Below are positions 1 through 8,794 of a stretch of 64,000 nt of DNA, piece after piece (position 1 is the first letter of the stretch; the number at the start of each line of letters is the position of its first letter). The stretch lies in the NCBI RefSeq assembly GCF_902459735.1, contig NZ_CABPRV010000012.1, forward strand, positions 124,001 to 188,000, in the 5' to 3' direction. The position numbers were made by a program, and so were the translations under genes. The notes under the pieces were generated by a model. The model worked only from the letters and a program-made list of their open reading frames with translations, had not been told where the DNA came from and did no database searches. Source of the DNA: Pandoraea capi. GTDB taxonomy: Bacteria > Pseudomonadota > Gammaproteobacteria > Burkholderiales > Burkholderiaceae.

Positions 1-1011
1 AAGGCCGATGGCACGATCGTGCCGATGGCGGTCGAAGATAACGATGCGCCGGGGCACCTGACGAAGAACGGACAGAACTTCAGTAACTACTTCTTCACGC
101 TGGCACAGGCGAAGCAGTTGAAGTTCCCGAAGATCTTCGGCGCGCGTGCGTTCGTGGCATTGGGTTCGCCGCTGTACATCAAGATCAACAAGGATGAGGC
201 CGGCAATCTCGGCTTTGCAGGTCCCGACCTGCGCAACCCGACGGATCCCAACATCGATGTGCTCTTCGACTGGTATGAATTCACGTACGGCGACAACGGT
301 ATGTGGTTCAACAACACGCAGGTCGACCAGTTCGGCTTCCCGCTGACGGAAGACCTGTACGGCAGCAACCGCACGACGCACGTTCGCTCGGGTATCACCG
401 AGTCGCGCGCTTCGATCTTCGCGGCGTACCAGAAGGAAGTGCCGGCAGAGTTCCAGCCGATCAACCCGTCGCCGCTGCGCATCGCCGCACCGAGCAAGGG
501 TGGTTTCGACGCGGGACAACCGAACGGCAAGTACTTCGACGGGTACATCGACAGCATGTGGGAGTACTACCGTACGCACACGCTGACGCTGTTGATGTGG
601 GGTAACGCCCGCAAGTTCGTCGGCCAGACGGTCGGCGACCAGTTGGTGTTCACCGAAGTCGATCAGGGCAACGGCGCCTTCGTGGGCGGCAAGTACTACG
701 TGAACCATCCGAACACGCAGGACATGCTCGAAGCGAAGGGTCCGCTGGCCTCCGGCAATGCGACGGAGCTGGCGATCGAAGCGCAGGTGGCGGCCGCACT
801 GAACCGCCACATCATGGAAGACGACACGCAGTGGGCCGCACCGTCGTCGACCTGGTATGCCAAGGCGCCTTACAACGCCTACGCGAAGTTCTGGCATGAC
901 CACAGCATCGATCGCAAGGCCTACGGTTTCTCGTATGACGACGTGTCGGACCAGAGTTCCACGCTGGTTTCGCCCACGCCGGAGCACCTGATTCTGGGGA
1001 TCGGCTTCTGA
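1..1011 (+). CDS. GH64 beta-1,3-glucanase, 5' end missing
   Basis: This is the 3' part (336 codons plus stop) of a gene that starts left of the window; the frame is open from base 1. The product resembles glycoside hydrolase family 64, secreted enzymes with a thaumatin-like fold that cut beta-1,3-glucan such as fungal wall or callose. The segment DWYEFT (Glu codon 277-279) is followed 16 residues later by the Asp of NTQVDQFG (codon 325-327). This is the spacing of the catalytic Glu/Asp pair known in the family (E154/D170 of laminaripentaose-producing glucanase). No signal peptide can be seen because the N-terminus is outside the window. A strong terminator follows at 1037, so the gene is transcriptionally separate from the sigma factor gene downstream. 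Family call is firm, substrate inferred. Confidence 0.85.
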   Translation, partial: KADGTIVPMAVEDNDAPGHLTKNGQNFSNYFFTLAQAKQLKFPKIFGARAFVALGSPLYIKINKDEAGNLGFAGPDLRNPTDPNIDVLFDWYEFTYGDNGMWFNNTQVDQFGFPLTEDLYGSNRTTHVRSGITESRASIFAAYQKEVPAEFQPINPSPLRIAAPSKGGFDAGQPNGKYFDGYIDSMWEYYRTHTLTLLMWGNARKFVGQTVGDQLVFTEVDQGNGAFVGGKYYVNHPNTQDMLEAKGPLASGNATELAIEAQVAAALNRHIMEDDTQWAAPSSTWYAKAPYNAYAKFWHDHSIDRKAYGFSYDDVSDQSSTLVSPTPEHLILGIGF

Positions 1012-1036
1012 CGATTTGAGGTTGTGTAGCAAATAG

Positions 1037-1074
1037 ACGACGGGATGCGCAGTCATGGCATCCCGTCGTTTTTT
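1037..1074 (+). terminator. Rho-independent terminator of the GH64 gene
   Basis: A 12-bp perfect stem (1037-1048 pairs with 1058-1069, arm ACGACGGGATGC) with a 9-base loop is followed by a run of Ts at 1069-1074. It lies 26 bases after the GH64 stop codon. Confidence 0.9.
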
Positions 1075-1234
1075 CTGTGAAACGCCCGTTTGCCGCATGG
1101 TCTGGTCATCTATACGTGGATGAGCCGTATTGCGGCCGGTATTGAAGGGAATTTGGAATGATTTCTATTCTTTCGATACACCGACTTGTGAATAATGCGA
1201 ATCTTTCAGCCTGTTGCCGTGGTGGTGAGTGAAC

Positions 1235-1792
1235 ATGATGCAGTTCGAGCACGATTCGGGGTTTGCACGTTTGCTGCTCCCCATGCTGCCGAAGCTGTGG
1301 ACGTTCGCGCTGCGGCTGACCGGCGATCGTCATGACGCCGAAGATCTCGTGCAACGCGCCTGCGTGCGTGCACTGGAGCGCGCCGACGCCCAACTGCGGC
1401 CCGACAGCGCACCGCTGAACTGGCTCTATTCCATCGTCCATTCCCTCTGGCTCAACGAACTGCGTGCGCGCAACGTGCGCAATCGCGGCGGTGTGGCCTG
1501 GGACGACGCGCTGCTCGAAAACATTGCCGACTCCGTGTCGGGATTGCCGGACGAGCACGTGGGGCACCGTCAGATCGTGGACGCCGTCGAGCGCTTGCCC
1601 ACGCCGCAGCGTGTGGCGTTGTTGCTCGTGGCCGTCGAAGGCTTCAGCTACCGCGAGGCCGCGCAGATTCTCGATGTCCCGGTCGCGACCGTCATGGGTC
1701 GCCTGTCCGCCGCCCGTCAGCGCCTCGGCGTGCAGTTCGATGTCGCGCCGCGCCGGCGCAGCGGCGTTGGCGTGGGTGAACCCCCCACGTAA
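1235..1792 (+). CDS. ECF-family RNA polymerase sigma factor
   Basis: A 185-residue protein with the two-domain layout of ECF sigma factors. Region 2 lies in the first half (motif DAEDLVQRACVRAL, where DAEDLVQ is typical of the -10-binding region). Region 4 lies in the C-terminal half (LPTPQRVALLLVAVEGFSY and the helix-turn-helix ILDVPVATVMGRL). It would redirect RNA polymerase to stress or envelope promoters. ATG at 1235 is chosen because GGTGAG at 1224-1229 gives good spacing; GTG at 1229 and ATG at 1238 are alternatives. The next gene starts 7 bases after the stop and looks like its membrane anti-sigma factor, so the pair is probably co-regulated. Target promoters are unknown. Confidence 0.85.
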   Translation: MMQFEHDSGFARLLLPMLPKLWTFALRLTGDRHDAEDLVQRACVRALERADAQLRPDSAPLNWLYSIVHSLWLNELRARNVRNRGGVAWDDALLENIADSVSGLPDEHVGHRQIVDAVERLPTPQRVALLLVAVEGFSYREAAQILDVPVATVMGRLSAARQRLGVQFDVAPRRRSGVGVGEPPT

Positions 1793-1799
1793 TGACGTA

Positions 1800-2936
1800 A
1801 TGGTGATCACCGACCAGACCCTCCTGTCTTACGTGGATGGCAGCCTGAGCGACGATGTGAACGCGAAGGTCGAAGCTGCCATTGCCCGCTCGCCCGCCCT
1901 CGCGGCGCGTGTGGCGGCGTTGCGCGCGTCCGATCTGCCGTTTCGCGCCGCGTATGACGACTGTTTTTCCGAACCGGTACCGCCCGAACTCGTGTCGACG
2001 TTGCGCACGCTGGTGCGCGGACGCACGACGCTCGATGTTCCCTCCCATGTGGCCAGTGCCAACGACGCGCGCTTCGCGCGTGCGCGGCATCGCGTGCACG
2101 TGCGCAGCCGCAGTGCAGTCCCACGTCGCAGCTCGCTCGATCGCGACCGCAACGGCGGCGAGCGCAGCGGGGCGAGCGCGCGTCGGCGCCCGGGCGCTAT
2201 CTGGTGGCAGATCGGTGGCTTCTCGGCCGGTGCGATGGCGTTTGCCGTACTCGTGGCCAGCGCCGGTGCGCGCTTCCTGACCGACGGCCCGGCACCGACC
2301 CCGTTGCCGCTCGCCCGGGCAATGGTGGCCGCCGGTAATCTGGACGTCGACAGTGTCGTGGCGTCGCCGCCGGAAGCCCCCAACGTGTGGCATGGCTCGT
2401 ACGAGCCGTGGGTGCGGGCGTTCGTGTCTTATCAGACGCTGATTGCACGTGCGACGCTCGACCCGCTCGACGACGAGCCGGCCGAGGCGATTGCCACGGT
2501 GCGTGCGATCCGTCATCGCGACGACATCCCGCTGATCGTGCCCGATCTGCGTCGCGCGAACATGGAGTTCAAGCGCCTGCAACGGTTGCAGTTCGACGGC
2601 CGGGCCGTCGTGCAGATTGCCTATCTGCCGCGCGAGGGACCGCCGGTGGCGCTGTATGTCGTCAAGGACACGCGTCTGGATCACGGGCCTTCCGCACAGG
2701 TCATTCCCCCGATGGACACGGTGACGTGGCGTCGCGATGGGCAGATGTTCGCTTTGGTCGCTCCCTCCGGGTCGAGCGATCTCCTGCCGATCGCCCGGGC
2801 GCTCGCCAACGACGTCGTGCCGGTGCTCTACGACGGTGGCGCTACGCCGCCGGGTCTGCAAGCCGGTGGTGTCTTGCAGCCGTTCACCGATGTGATGGCA
2901 GACTCCCCCCTTTCTCCGACTTATGAATCTCGTTGA
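1800..2936 (+). CDS. Probable transmembrane anti-sigma factor
   Basis: A 378-residue protein encoded directly behind the ECF sigma gene. The N-terminal ~50 residues (LLSYVDGSLSDDVNAKVEAA, then an Ala-rich helix) look like the cytosolic sigma-binding helices of anti-sigma factors, though no HxxxCxxC zinc motif is visible. Residues ~70-130 are Arg-rich and low in complexity. One membrane segment is near residues 137-160 (IGGFSAGAMAFAVLVASAGA), and about 215 residues follow that would be periplasmic. The open frame extends upstream to 1464, but that part overlaps the sigma gene in another frame, so ATG 1800 is used. The last 14 bases overlap the P450 gene, suggesting translational coupling. The role is inferred from position and topology. 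Confidence 0.7.
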   Translation: MVITDQTLLSYVDGSLSDDVNAKVEAAIARSPALAARVAALRASDLPFRAAYDDCFSEPVPPELVSTLRTLVRGRTTLDVPSHVASANDARFARARHRVHVRSRSAVPRRSSLDRDRNGGERSGASARRRPGAIWWQIGGFSAGAMAFAVLVASAGARFLTDGPAPTPLPLARAMVAAGNLDVDSVVASPPEAPNVWHGSYEPWVRAFVSYQTLIARATLDPLDDEPAEAIATVRAIRHRDDIPLIVPDLRRANMEFKRLQRLQFDGRAVVQIAYLPREGPPVALYVVKDTRLDHGPSAQVIPPMDTVTWRRDGQMFALVAPSGSSDLLPIARALANDVVPVLYDGGATPPGLQAGGVLQPFTDVMADSPLSPTYESR

Positions 2937-4122
2937 TTTTTCTTCCCCCGCATTTTTCGACAATCCCTATCCCGTCTACGAACGTTTGCGCCAGGCTGGC
3001 GATCTGGTCCCGATCGGCCCCTCGCTGATGATGACGGGGCGCTACGATCTGATCGAAGCGCTGCTGCACGATCGCCGCATGGGCAAGGCCTACATGCCGA
3101 GCGTGATCGCCCGGTACGGCCCGCTCGCGACTGAGCAGCCGGTGTTTCGCGCGATCAGCCGCATGTTCCTGATGGCGAACCCGCCGGAGCATACGCGTTT
3201 GCGCACGCTGTTGATGCATTCGTTCAATGCGCGGCGTATCGAAGACCTGTCGAACGACATGCACGAGCAGGCTGCGCGTCTCATCGAGGCGATGCCCGCG
3301 ACGGGGCCGGTCGATCTCATGTCGTCTTACTGCACGCCGCTGCCGTTGCGCATCATCTGCCGCATGCTCGACGTGCCCATCGAAGACGGTCAGGTCCTTG
3401 GCGAAAGCGCCGCGGCGCTGGTGCGCGCGTTCGATCTGGCGCCGCTTGACGAAGCCGGGCTGGCACAGGCCAACAAGGGCGCCGTCACGCTCGAATCGTA
3501 TTTCGACCGGCTGTTGCGCGTGCGCCGCCGGGCGCCGGGCGACGACCTGCTCTCTGCGCTGATCGTGGCGACGAGCGGCGAGGGCGGTCTGTCCGACGAG
3601 GAGATCGTCGCGAACATGTTGCTGCTGTTCGTCGCGGGCCATGAAACCACGTCGAACATGCTCGGCAACGCGCTGATTCACCTCTACCGCGATCCGGCCC
3701 AATGGCAGGCGTTGCGCAGCGATCCGTCGCTCACGCAGGCGGCCGTGGTCGAGGCAATGCGCTTCGACAGTTCGGTGCAGATGGTGGCCCGCACGGCGCT
3801 CTCGCCAGTGCGCGTCGGGGATGTCGCCATCGAGACCGGCACGACGGTGTTCATGCTGCTGGGCGCGGCCAACCGGGATCCGGCCAGATTCGAGGACCCG
3901 GATCGCTTCGACATCCGTCGCGAGAATCACGGTCGACTGATCTCGTTCAGCGCCGGCATTCACCACTGTCTCGGCGCGCGGCTCGCGACGGCGACGCTGC
4001 AAATCGCGCTCGACAAGCTGCTCGGCAGCTTCCCGAAGCTCGAGATCACCGGGCTCGACGACTTGCGCTGGCATCGTCGTCACAGCCTGCGCGGCGTGGC
4101 GTCGCTGATGGCGAATTACTGA
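2923..4122 (+). CDS. Cytochrome P450 monooxygenase
   Basis: A soluble bacterial P450 of 399 residues, the usual length for class I CYPs. Diagnostic motifs are all present: I-helix AGHETT (238-243) for oxygen activation, the K-helix ExxR pair (E277, R280), and the heme loop FSAGIHHCLG (342-351) with C349 as the axial thiolate. It would insert one oxygen atom into an unknown hydrophobic substrate using electrons from a ferredoxin. No ferredoxin or reductase gene is adjacent; a 7Fe ferredoxin gene lies near 61.4 kb but is unlikely to be specific. The start overlaps the anti-sigma gene by 14 bases, so the P450 appears to belong to a sigma-controlled operon, an uncommon arrangement. Confidence 0.93.
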   Translation: MNLVDFSSPAFFDNPYPVYERLRQAGDLVPIGPSLMMTGRYDLIEALLHDRRMGKAYMPSVIARYGPLATEQPVFRAISRMFLMANPPEHTRLRTLLMHSFNARRIEDLSNDMHEQAARLIEAMPATGPVDLMSSYCTPLPLRIICRMLDVPIEDGQVLGESAAALVRAFDLAPLDEAGLAQANKGAVTLESYFDRLLRVRRRAPGDDLLSALIVATSGEGGLSDEEIVANMLLLFVAGHETTSNMLGNALIHLYRDPAQWQALRSDPSLTQAAVVEAMRFDSSVQMVARTALSPVRVGDVAIETGTTVFMLLGAANRDPARFEDPDRFDIRRENHGRLISFSAGIHHCLGARLATATLQIALDKLLGSFPKLEITGLDDLRWHRRHSLRGVASLMANY

Positions 4123-4178
4123 GCGGTCGACCGCGACGCCGCGTGGCGTCGCGTCGTCTCTGACCCGCCTGTAATGCA

Positions 4179-4220
4179 AATCGGCCCGTCACGACAAAGC
4201 GTGACGGGCCGATTCGTTTT
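4179..4220 (+). terminator. Terminator between P450 and cupin genes, possibly bidirectional
   Basis: A 15-bp perfect stem (4179-4193 with 4200-4214, arm AATCGGCCCGTCACG) with a 6-base loop, followed by CGTTTT. It sits between convergent genes, so it may stop transcription from both sides, but only the plus-strand side has a clear T tract. Confidence 0.8.
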
Positions 4221-4286
4221 GGCGGGAGCACGCTCAGGCGCTCACGCGGTCTGCCCGGAATGTCCGGGGCTCACTCTCTTACGGTA

Positions 4287-4784
4287 TTACTGCCCGATAT
4301 GCGAAGGTGCGTCGGTGTCGTACACGGCATAGAGCTTGGTGTAGCCCTTGGACTCGAACACGCCGGTCCAGCCCTTGGGGAGCGTGACGGCTTCACCGGG
4401 GCCCGCCTCGACGACCGTGCCGTCGCTCGACGTGAACTTCGCGCCGCCGGTAAGGAAGACAAGCAATTCGGTGTACGGATAGCCGGGGGCCGAACGAATC
4501 TCCTCGCGCACCGGACCGGACTTGAACACGCCGGTCTGGAATGCCTTGTCGGGCGAGGTGAAGGTGGTCACATCGACGGTGTCGTTGCCGTCTTCATTCT
4601 CGTGCACGGCATCGGCGCGCTCGAACACCGGCCCCGCCAACTCCTGCTTGTTGACCTTGATGGGGTGCAGCGGTTGCGCGACGGCGCCGCCCGCGTAAAG
4701 GGCGAGCGTCATCAACGCGGCGGCCGCCAGGGATCGATTGGATCGATAAGGGCGGCGGGTTCGATGGGAACTGCGTTGCAGCAT
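4287..4784 (-). CDS. Exported cupin-domain protein
   Basis: A 165-residue protein with a basic N-terminus, a hydrophobic stretch and an AVA-Q signal peptidase site near residues 36/37, so it is probably periplasmic. The mature part carries a small single cupin barrel of the Cupin_3 (DUF861) type: ELLVFLTGGAKFTSSDG, then GPGEAVTLPKGWTGVFES, the usual glycine/tryptophan signature. Cupins of this type bind small molecules or metals, but the His ligands are sparse here. No enzymatic role can be assigned. It is followed on the same strand side by a response-regulator gene 94 bases upstream, with no sign of a shared operon beyond orientation. Confidence 0.7.
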   Translation of the reverse strand: MLQRSSHRTRRPYRSNRSLAAAALMTLALYAGGAVAQPLHPIKVNKQELAGPVFERADAVHENEDGNDTVDVTTFTSPDKAFQTGVFKSGPVREEIRSAPGYPYTELLVFLTGGAKFTSSDGTVVEAGPGEAVTLPKGWTGVFESKGYTKLYAVYDTDAPSHIGQ

Positions 4785-4877
4785 TGTCGTCGTCTCTGTT
4801 GTCTCTATTGTCGTGCGTGCGCCCGAGCCTGCTCCCGGCGGCCGCGAGCGTGGGCCGTGCGGCCGGGCGAGAGCATA

Positions 4878-5618
4878 TCAATCGCGCGGGGCTTCAGGCA
4901 AGGCTTGCACGCGCGGCGCGGCACGCGTGATCCGGCGCGGGCGCGCGCCAAGGCAGTAGCCCCCGCCGTACACTGCACGCAGCACGAGACCGTGTTCGCC
5001 GCGCAGACCGAGGCGATTGCGCAGGAGATAGACGTGCTGTTCGATGCTGCGCGCGGCCGCCGCTTCGTCGCTGCGCCAGATCAGCGACGCGATGCGGGCA
5101 CGGCTCACGCGCATGTCCGGCGCCGAGAACAGCAGCCACGCGAGTGCAAACTCGCGCGCCGTGAGCTCGACTTCGATGCCGTTCACTGCAACGGTGTCGC
5201 GGCCCCGGTCGAGCTGGTAGGCGCCGACTTCCAGCAGGTCGTCGCTGCGGGCCGCGTTGGCTGAGGCGCGCCGGTGGAGCGTCGTAGCCAGGCGGATCTG
5301 CAACTCGGCCACGTCGACGGGGAACGGCAGCACGTCGTCGCACCCGGCGCGAAACGACAGGTCGAGCATCCACGACGGCGTGCCGAAACCGATGACCGGC
5401 GCACCGGCACTGCGCGTGCCCCGACGGCGGGCGAGTACGCCGTGCAAGTCCAGAGGGCCGAGCGCCGCATCGACGAGTACCGCCGAATACGGAATGCGCG
5501 AGGCAGCCACAAGATACTGGGCGGCGTCGTCGAATCGCTGACAGTCGCCGTCGGCGCTGAGGCGGTTGCGAATGGCGTCGTAGAGCCCGATGTCTGACGT
5601 TAGAACTGCAAACTTCAC
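4878..5618 (-). CDS. OmpR-type regulator with degenerate receiver domain
   Basis: A 246-residue two-domain protein. Residues 1-115 have the fold pattern of a receiver domain. D50 sits where the phospho-accepting Asp should be, but the N-terminal acidic pair is reduced to TSD, the conserved Thr/Ser position (after P74) is Gly79, and the conserved Lys before Pro is F99 (LPFP in place of TKPF). Residues ~130-230 form a winged-helix DNA-binding domain ending in RAVYGGGYCL, the usual OmpR wing. No sensor kinase gene is adjacent. It is therefore probably an orphan regulator that works without classical phosphorylation. It lies next to and in the same direction as dctA, but 168 bases separate them. 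Confidence 0.8.
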   Translation of the reverse strand: MKFAVLTSDIGLYDAIRNRLSADGDCQRFDDAAQYLVAASRIPYSAVLVDAALGPLDLHGVLARRRGTRSAGAPVIGFGTPSWMLDLSFRAGCDDVLPFPVDVAELQIRLATTLHRRASANAARSDDLLEVGAYQLDRGRDTVAVNGIEVELTAREFALAWLLFSAPDMRVSRARIASLIWRSDEAAAARSIEQHVYLLRNRLGLRGEHGLVLRAVYGGGYCLGARPRRITRAAPRVQALPEAPRD

Positions 5619-5786
5619 TTCATGCTCCTATTGCCGAACTCAAATTCGTTGTTTCATGCATCTGGCGCGCCCGAAAGAGATGTTGTCGGGTTTCGCGTTG
5701 TCATGCTTAAAACACTTCAGTCCGCCAAAAGAAACTTGAGGATTTTGCATCGACCTGTTGAAAGCCTATCGTAATTGATAGGGGTG

Positions 5787-7139
5787 CTAGTTGACGGATT
5801 CCGATAATCCTGCGCCCAGCTTTGGTGCGTGGGTCGTCGATGCCTCCCCGGGTGCGATATTTTCCGCGTCCGGGTCGGTCGTCAATCGATGGCCGGCCAG
5901 TTCCGCATGCAACCGGTCGCGGTCCAGTTCGCCTTCCCAGGCGGCAATGGCAAGGGTCGCCACGGTGTTGCCGATGACGTTGGTCAGCGCCACGACTTCG
6001 CTCATGAAGCGGTTGATGCCGAGGATCAGCACGAGACCTGCTACCGGCACACCGGGAACGACGGCGAGCGTGGCGGCGAGAGTAACGAACGCTGCCCCCG
6101 TGACGCCGCTCGCGCCCTTGGATGTGACCATCGCCACGGCAAGAATCGTCAGTTGCTGTGCCCACGTCAGTTCGATGTTCGTCGCCTGCGCGATGAACAG
6201 CACCCCCATCGTCATATAGATATTGGTGCCGTCGAGATTGAAGGAGTAGCCGGTCGGAATCACGAGTCCGACGACCGGACGGGCACAACCGAGCCGTTCG
6301 AGCTTGCGCAGCAGCAAGGGCAGCACCGGCTCGCCGGAACTGGTGCCCAGCACGATCAGCAACTCTTCCTTGAAGTAGGCGAGCAGCCGGAAGATGTTCA
6401 CGCCAATGAGACGGGCGATACCGCCGAGCACCACGATCACGAACACGGCGGCTGTCAGGTAGAACGTGCCGATGAGCTTGAGCATCGGCAGCAGCGACCC
6501 GACACCGTACTTGCCGATGGTGAATGCAATGGCGCCGAATGCGCCGATGGGCGCGAGTCGCGTGATCATGTGCACGATGCCGAACAGGACATGCGAGACG
6601 CTGTCGACGAAGCGCGTGAACACCTGTCCCCGTTCGCCGCCGTGGGCGAGCGCGACCCCGAAGAGCATCGACACCAGCAGGATTTGCAGGATTTCGCCGC
6701 GAGCAAATGCCGACACGAGCGTATCCGGAATGATGTGCATGAGGAACCCGACGGCGGTTTGCTCATGCGCCACGTTCGCGTAGGCCGCGACGGCCTTGCT
6801 GTCGAGCGTGGCCGGATCGATGTCGAGTCCGGCCCCCGGGCGGAACAGATGTGTGGCCAGCAGTCCGAGCACCAGCGCGAACGTGGACACCACTTCGAAG
6901 TAGATGAGCGCCTTGCCGCCGACGCGGCCGATTTTCTTCAGGTCGCCGACACCGGCGATGCCGCTTACGACCGTACAGAAGATGACCGGCCCGATGATCA
7001 TCTTGATGAGTTTGATGAAAGCGTCGCCCAGCGGCTTCATGTCGATGGCGAGGGCGGGCCAGAAGTGGCCGAGCAGGACGCCCGCCGTGATGGCGGCGAG
7101 CACCTGGACATACAACTGTCGATGCAAGGGTTTGGTCAT
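5787..7139 (-). CDS. dctA: DctA-type C4-dicarboxylate/cation symporter
   Basis: A 450-residue inner-membrane protein of the DAACS family, which imports succinate, fumarate, malate or related dicarboxylates with protons or sodium. Features include the N-terminal [19 protein letters not shown], the re-entrant loop [16 protein letters not shown], and [12 protein letters not shown] in the substrate-binding region. The loop reads GEP where E. coli DctA has SES, so specificity may differ from true DctA. ATG 7139 is chosen over upstream in-frame codons because AGGAGA stands just before it. The C-terminal tail is long and hydrophilic. The amidase gene ends 95 bases upstream on the same strand, so the two may be co-transcribed under the divergent LysR regulator. 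Confidence 0.85.
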   Translation of the reverse strand: MTKPLHRQLYVQVLAAITAGVLLGHFWPALAIDMKPLGDAFIKLIKMIIGPVIFCTVVSGIAGVGDLKKIGRVGGKALIYFEVVSTFALVLGLLATHLFRPGAGLDIDPATLDSKAVAAYANVAHEQTAVGFLMHIIPDTLVSAFARGEILQILLVSMLFGVALAHGGERGQVFTRFVDSVSHVLFGIVHMITRLAPIGAFGAIAFTIGKYGVGSLLPMLKLIGTFYLTAAVFVIVVLGGIARLIGVNIFRLLAYFKEELLIVLGTSSGEPVLPLLLRKLERLGCARPVVGLVIPTGYSFNLDGTNIYMTMGVLFIAQATNIELTWAQQLTILAVAMVTSKGASGVTGAAFVTLAATLAVVPGVPVAGLVLILGINRFMSEVVALTNVIGNTVATLAIAAWEGELDRDRLHAELAGHRLTTDPDAENIAPGEASTTHAPKLGAGLSESVN

Positions 7140-7234
7140 GATGTCTCCTGAGGATTCGGGGTGGCCGCGCTGGTCATGGGACGACGCGGTCTCGGGTTGT
7201 CTTTTGGGGCAGGCGGATACGGGGCGGCGCAGCG

Positions 7235-8497
7235 TTATGCCGTGCCGATATCCGCCAGACGGCGGGCTGCCGCGATGACGAGGGCGTCGTTGCCCCGGGC
7301 GCCGACCACGGACAGGCCGACGGGTGCCTCGCCGCCGGGGCCGTCCGAGGTGGCGACGCGTAGCCAGGGCAGGCTCACTTCGGGCAGTCCCGCCAGTCCG
7401 GCGATACATAGGTGGCGCTGCGCTCGGCTGCGATGCGTTTCCAGTGCGTCTTGCGTGGCATGTCGGGCGGGGGCTGCGCCGGGCGACGTCGGGAAGATCA
7501 GCACGGCGTGGGGATCGTCCAGCACCCGCGCCAGATGCTGCATCGCGTGTACGCGCGTGCGTTGCGCGCGAGAGACGTCTTGACGCGAGACCGCAGCACC
7601 TGCGAGAAAGCGCCGCAGGACATCGGGGGCGAGCGAGTGGCCGTGCTCGCGGACCCAGTGCCCGTGCTGTTGCCAGATTTCAGCGCCTTGCAGCCATCGA
7701 TGCGCCTTCGCCCAGTCGTCGAGCGGCAGTTCGCCTTCGGACAGTGTCGTGAGCGACATCGCCATACCTAGCCGGGCCAGCAAATCCGGTAGCGCGGCAC
7801 GCACGGCCGGGTCGCAATCGGCAATCGCATCGAGCACGATGTGGCAATTGAGCGACGTGGATGCCGTGTCTCTCAGGGGCGGCACGACCTCTTCCGTCAG
7901 CACGGTGAAGACGCTGGCGAGTGTGTCGGCATCTCGCGTGAACCAGCCGGCGGTATCGAAGCTATGCGCGAGCGAGAAGCCGCCGCGTCCCGCAATGCGA
8001 CCTTGCGTCGGGCGGATGCCCCACACGCCGCAATGACTGGCGGGAAGGCGACAGGAGCCGCCGCAGTCGGTACCCAGACCGATGTCGGCAAAGCCTGCTG
8101 CGACGGCGGCGGCCGAGCCGGACGACGAGCCGCCGACGATGCGTCCCGGGCTCGCGGCATTGTCCGGGGTGCCGTAATGCGTGTTGATGCCGAGCAGGCT
8201 GAAGGCCAGCTCATCGGTCACTGTCTTGCCGATCCATTGCGCGCCGGCTTCCAGCAAGCGGGCGACGATCAGTGCCGTCGAGGTGGCGGGCGTCTGCTGC
8301 CCGAGCCAGAGTGGGTTGCCTGCACCGAGGCGTTGGCCTTCGACGTCGAAAACATCCTTGACGGCCAGACGCAGGCCGCGAAGTTCGTCGCTCGACGCCA
8401 CCACGTGAGGCGCGATACCGAACCCTTCCGCCACGAACGCATTGGCGTGGCCGGGTTGGAGCAGCGTTGACTGGCGGGTGAGAGAGGCGGTCGGCAT
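7235..8497 (-). CDS. Amidase-signature family hydrolase
   Basis: A 420-residue cytosolic hydrolase of the amidase signature family. The Ser-cisSer-Lys triad can be placed: K47 in AVKDVF, cis-Ser S124 in GGSSSGSAA, and nucleophile S148 in [12 protein letters not shown]; the 24-residue S124-S148 spacing matches the family. These enzymes hydrolyse carboxamides to acids plus ammonia. The substrate cannot be read from sequence; GatA is unlikely because no gatCB neighbours are present. The gene is divergent from a LysR regulator (start 8795) and upstream of dctA on the same strand. This suggests a small inducible module for using an amide whose acid product is carried by the transporter. Confidence 0.88.
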   Translation of the reverse strand: MPTASLTRQSTLLQPGHANAFVAEGFGIAPHVVASSDELRGLRLAVKDVFDVEGQRLGAGNPLWLGQQTPATSTALIVARLLEAGAQWIGKTVTDELAFSLLGINTHYGTPDNAASPGRIVGGSSSGSAAAVAAGFADIGLGTDCGGSCRLPASHCGVWGIRPTQGRIAGRGGFSLAHSFDTAGWFTRDADTLASVFTVLTEEVVPPLRDTASTSLNCHIVLDAIADCDPAVRAALPDLLARLGMAMSLTTLSEGELPLDDWAKAHRWLQGAEIWQQHGHWVREHGHSLAPDVLRRFLAGAAVSRQDVSRAQRTRVHAMQHLARVLDDPHAVLIFPTSPGAAPARHATQDALETHRSRAQRHLCIAGLAGLPEVSLPWLRVATSDGPGGEAPVGLSVVGARGNDALVIAAARRLADIGTA

Positions 8498-8794
8498 ACG
8501 GGGAGTTCCTGCAAGGGCGTTGGGTGTGAGTGGTGCGACGCGGTGTGAGGGCCCGAATATCGACGATCTCTACGATCTCGAAGATGTCGGAATTGGCGCA
8601 TGAGCCCGGTGAGGGCCGCGTGCCCGAATGCGTTGAAGTATCGGAAAATAGGGGGCGACACAGAAGCGAGCATTGGCGAACGGAGCGTTCGGCACACACG
8701 AACGGTGGGTTTTGCCTCGACGTGCCGATGTCCTCATGCCCTGACGTCACGACTTCCTCAAACCCTTCCGATTCAGCGATCTGCGAGACCAGCG

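Noticed and set aside
1140-1180. An ECF-type promoter before the first sigma gene (GGAAT and CGATA elements)
   Set aside because: The spacings (14 or 21 bases) do not fit a known ECF class, so I do not annotate it.
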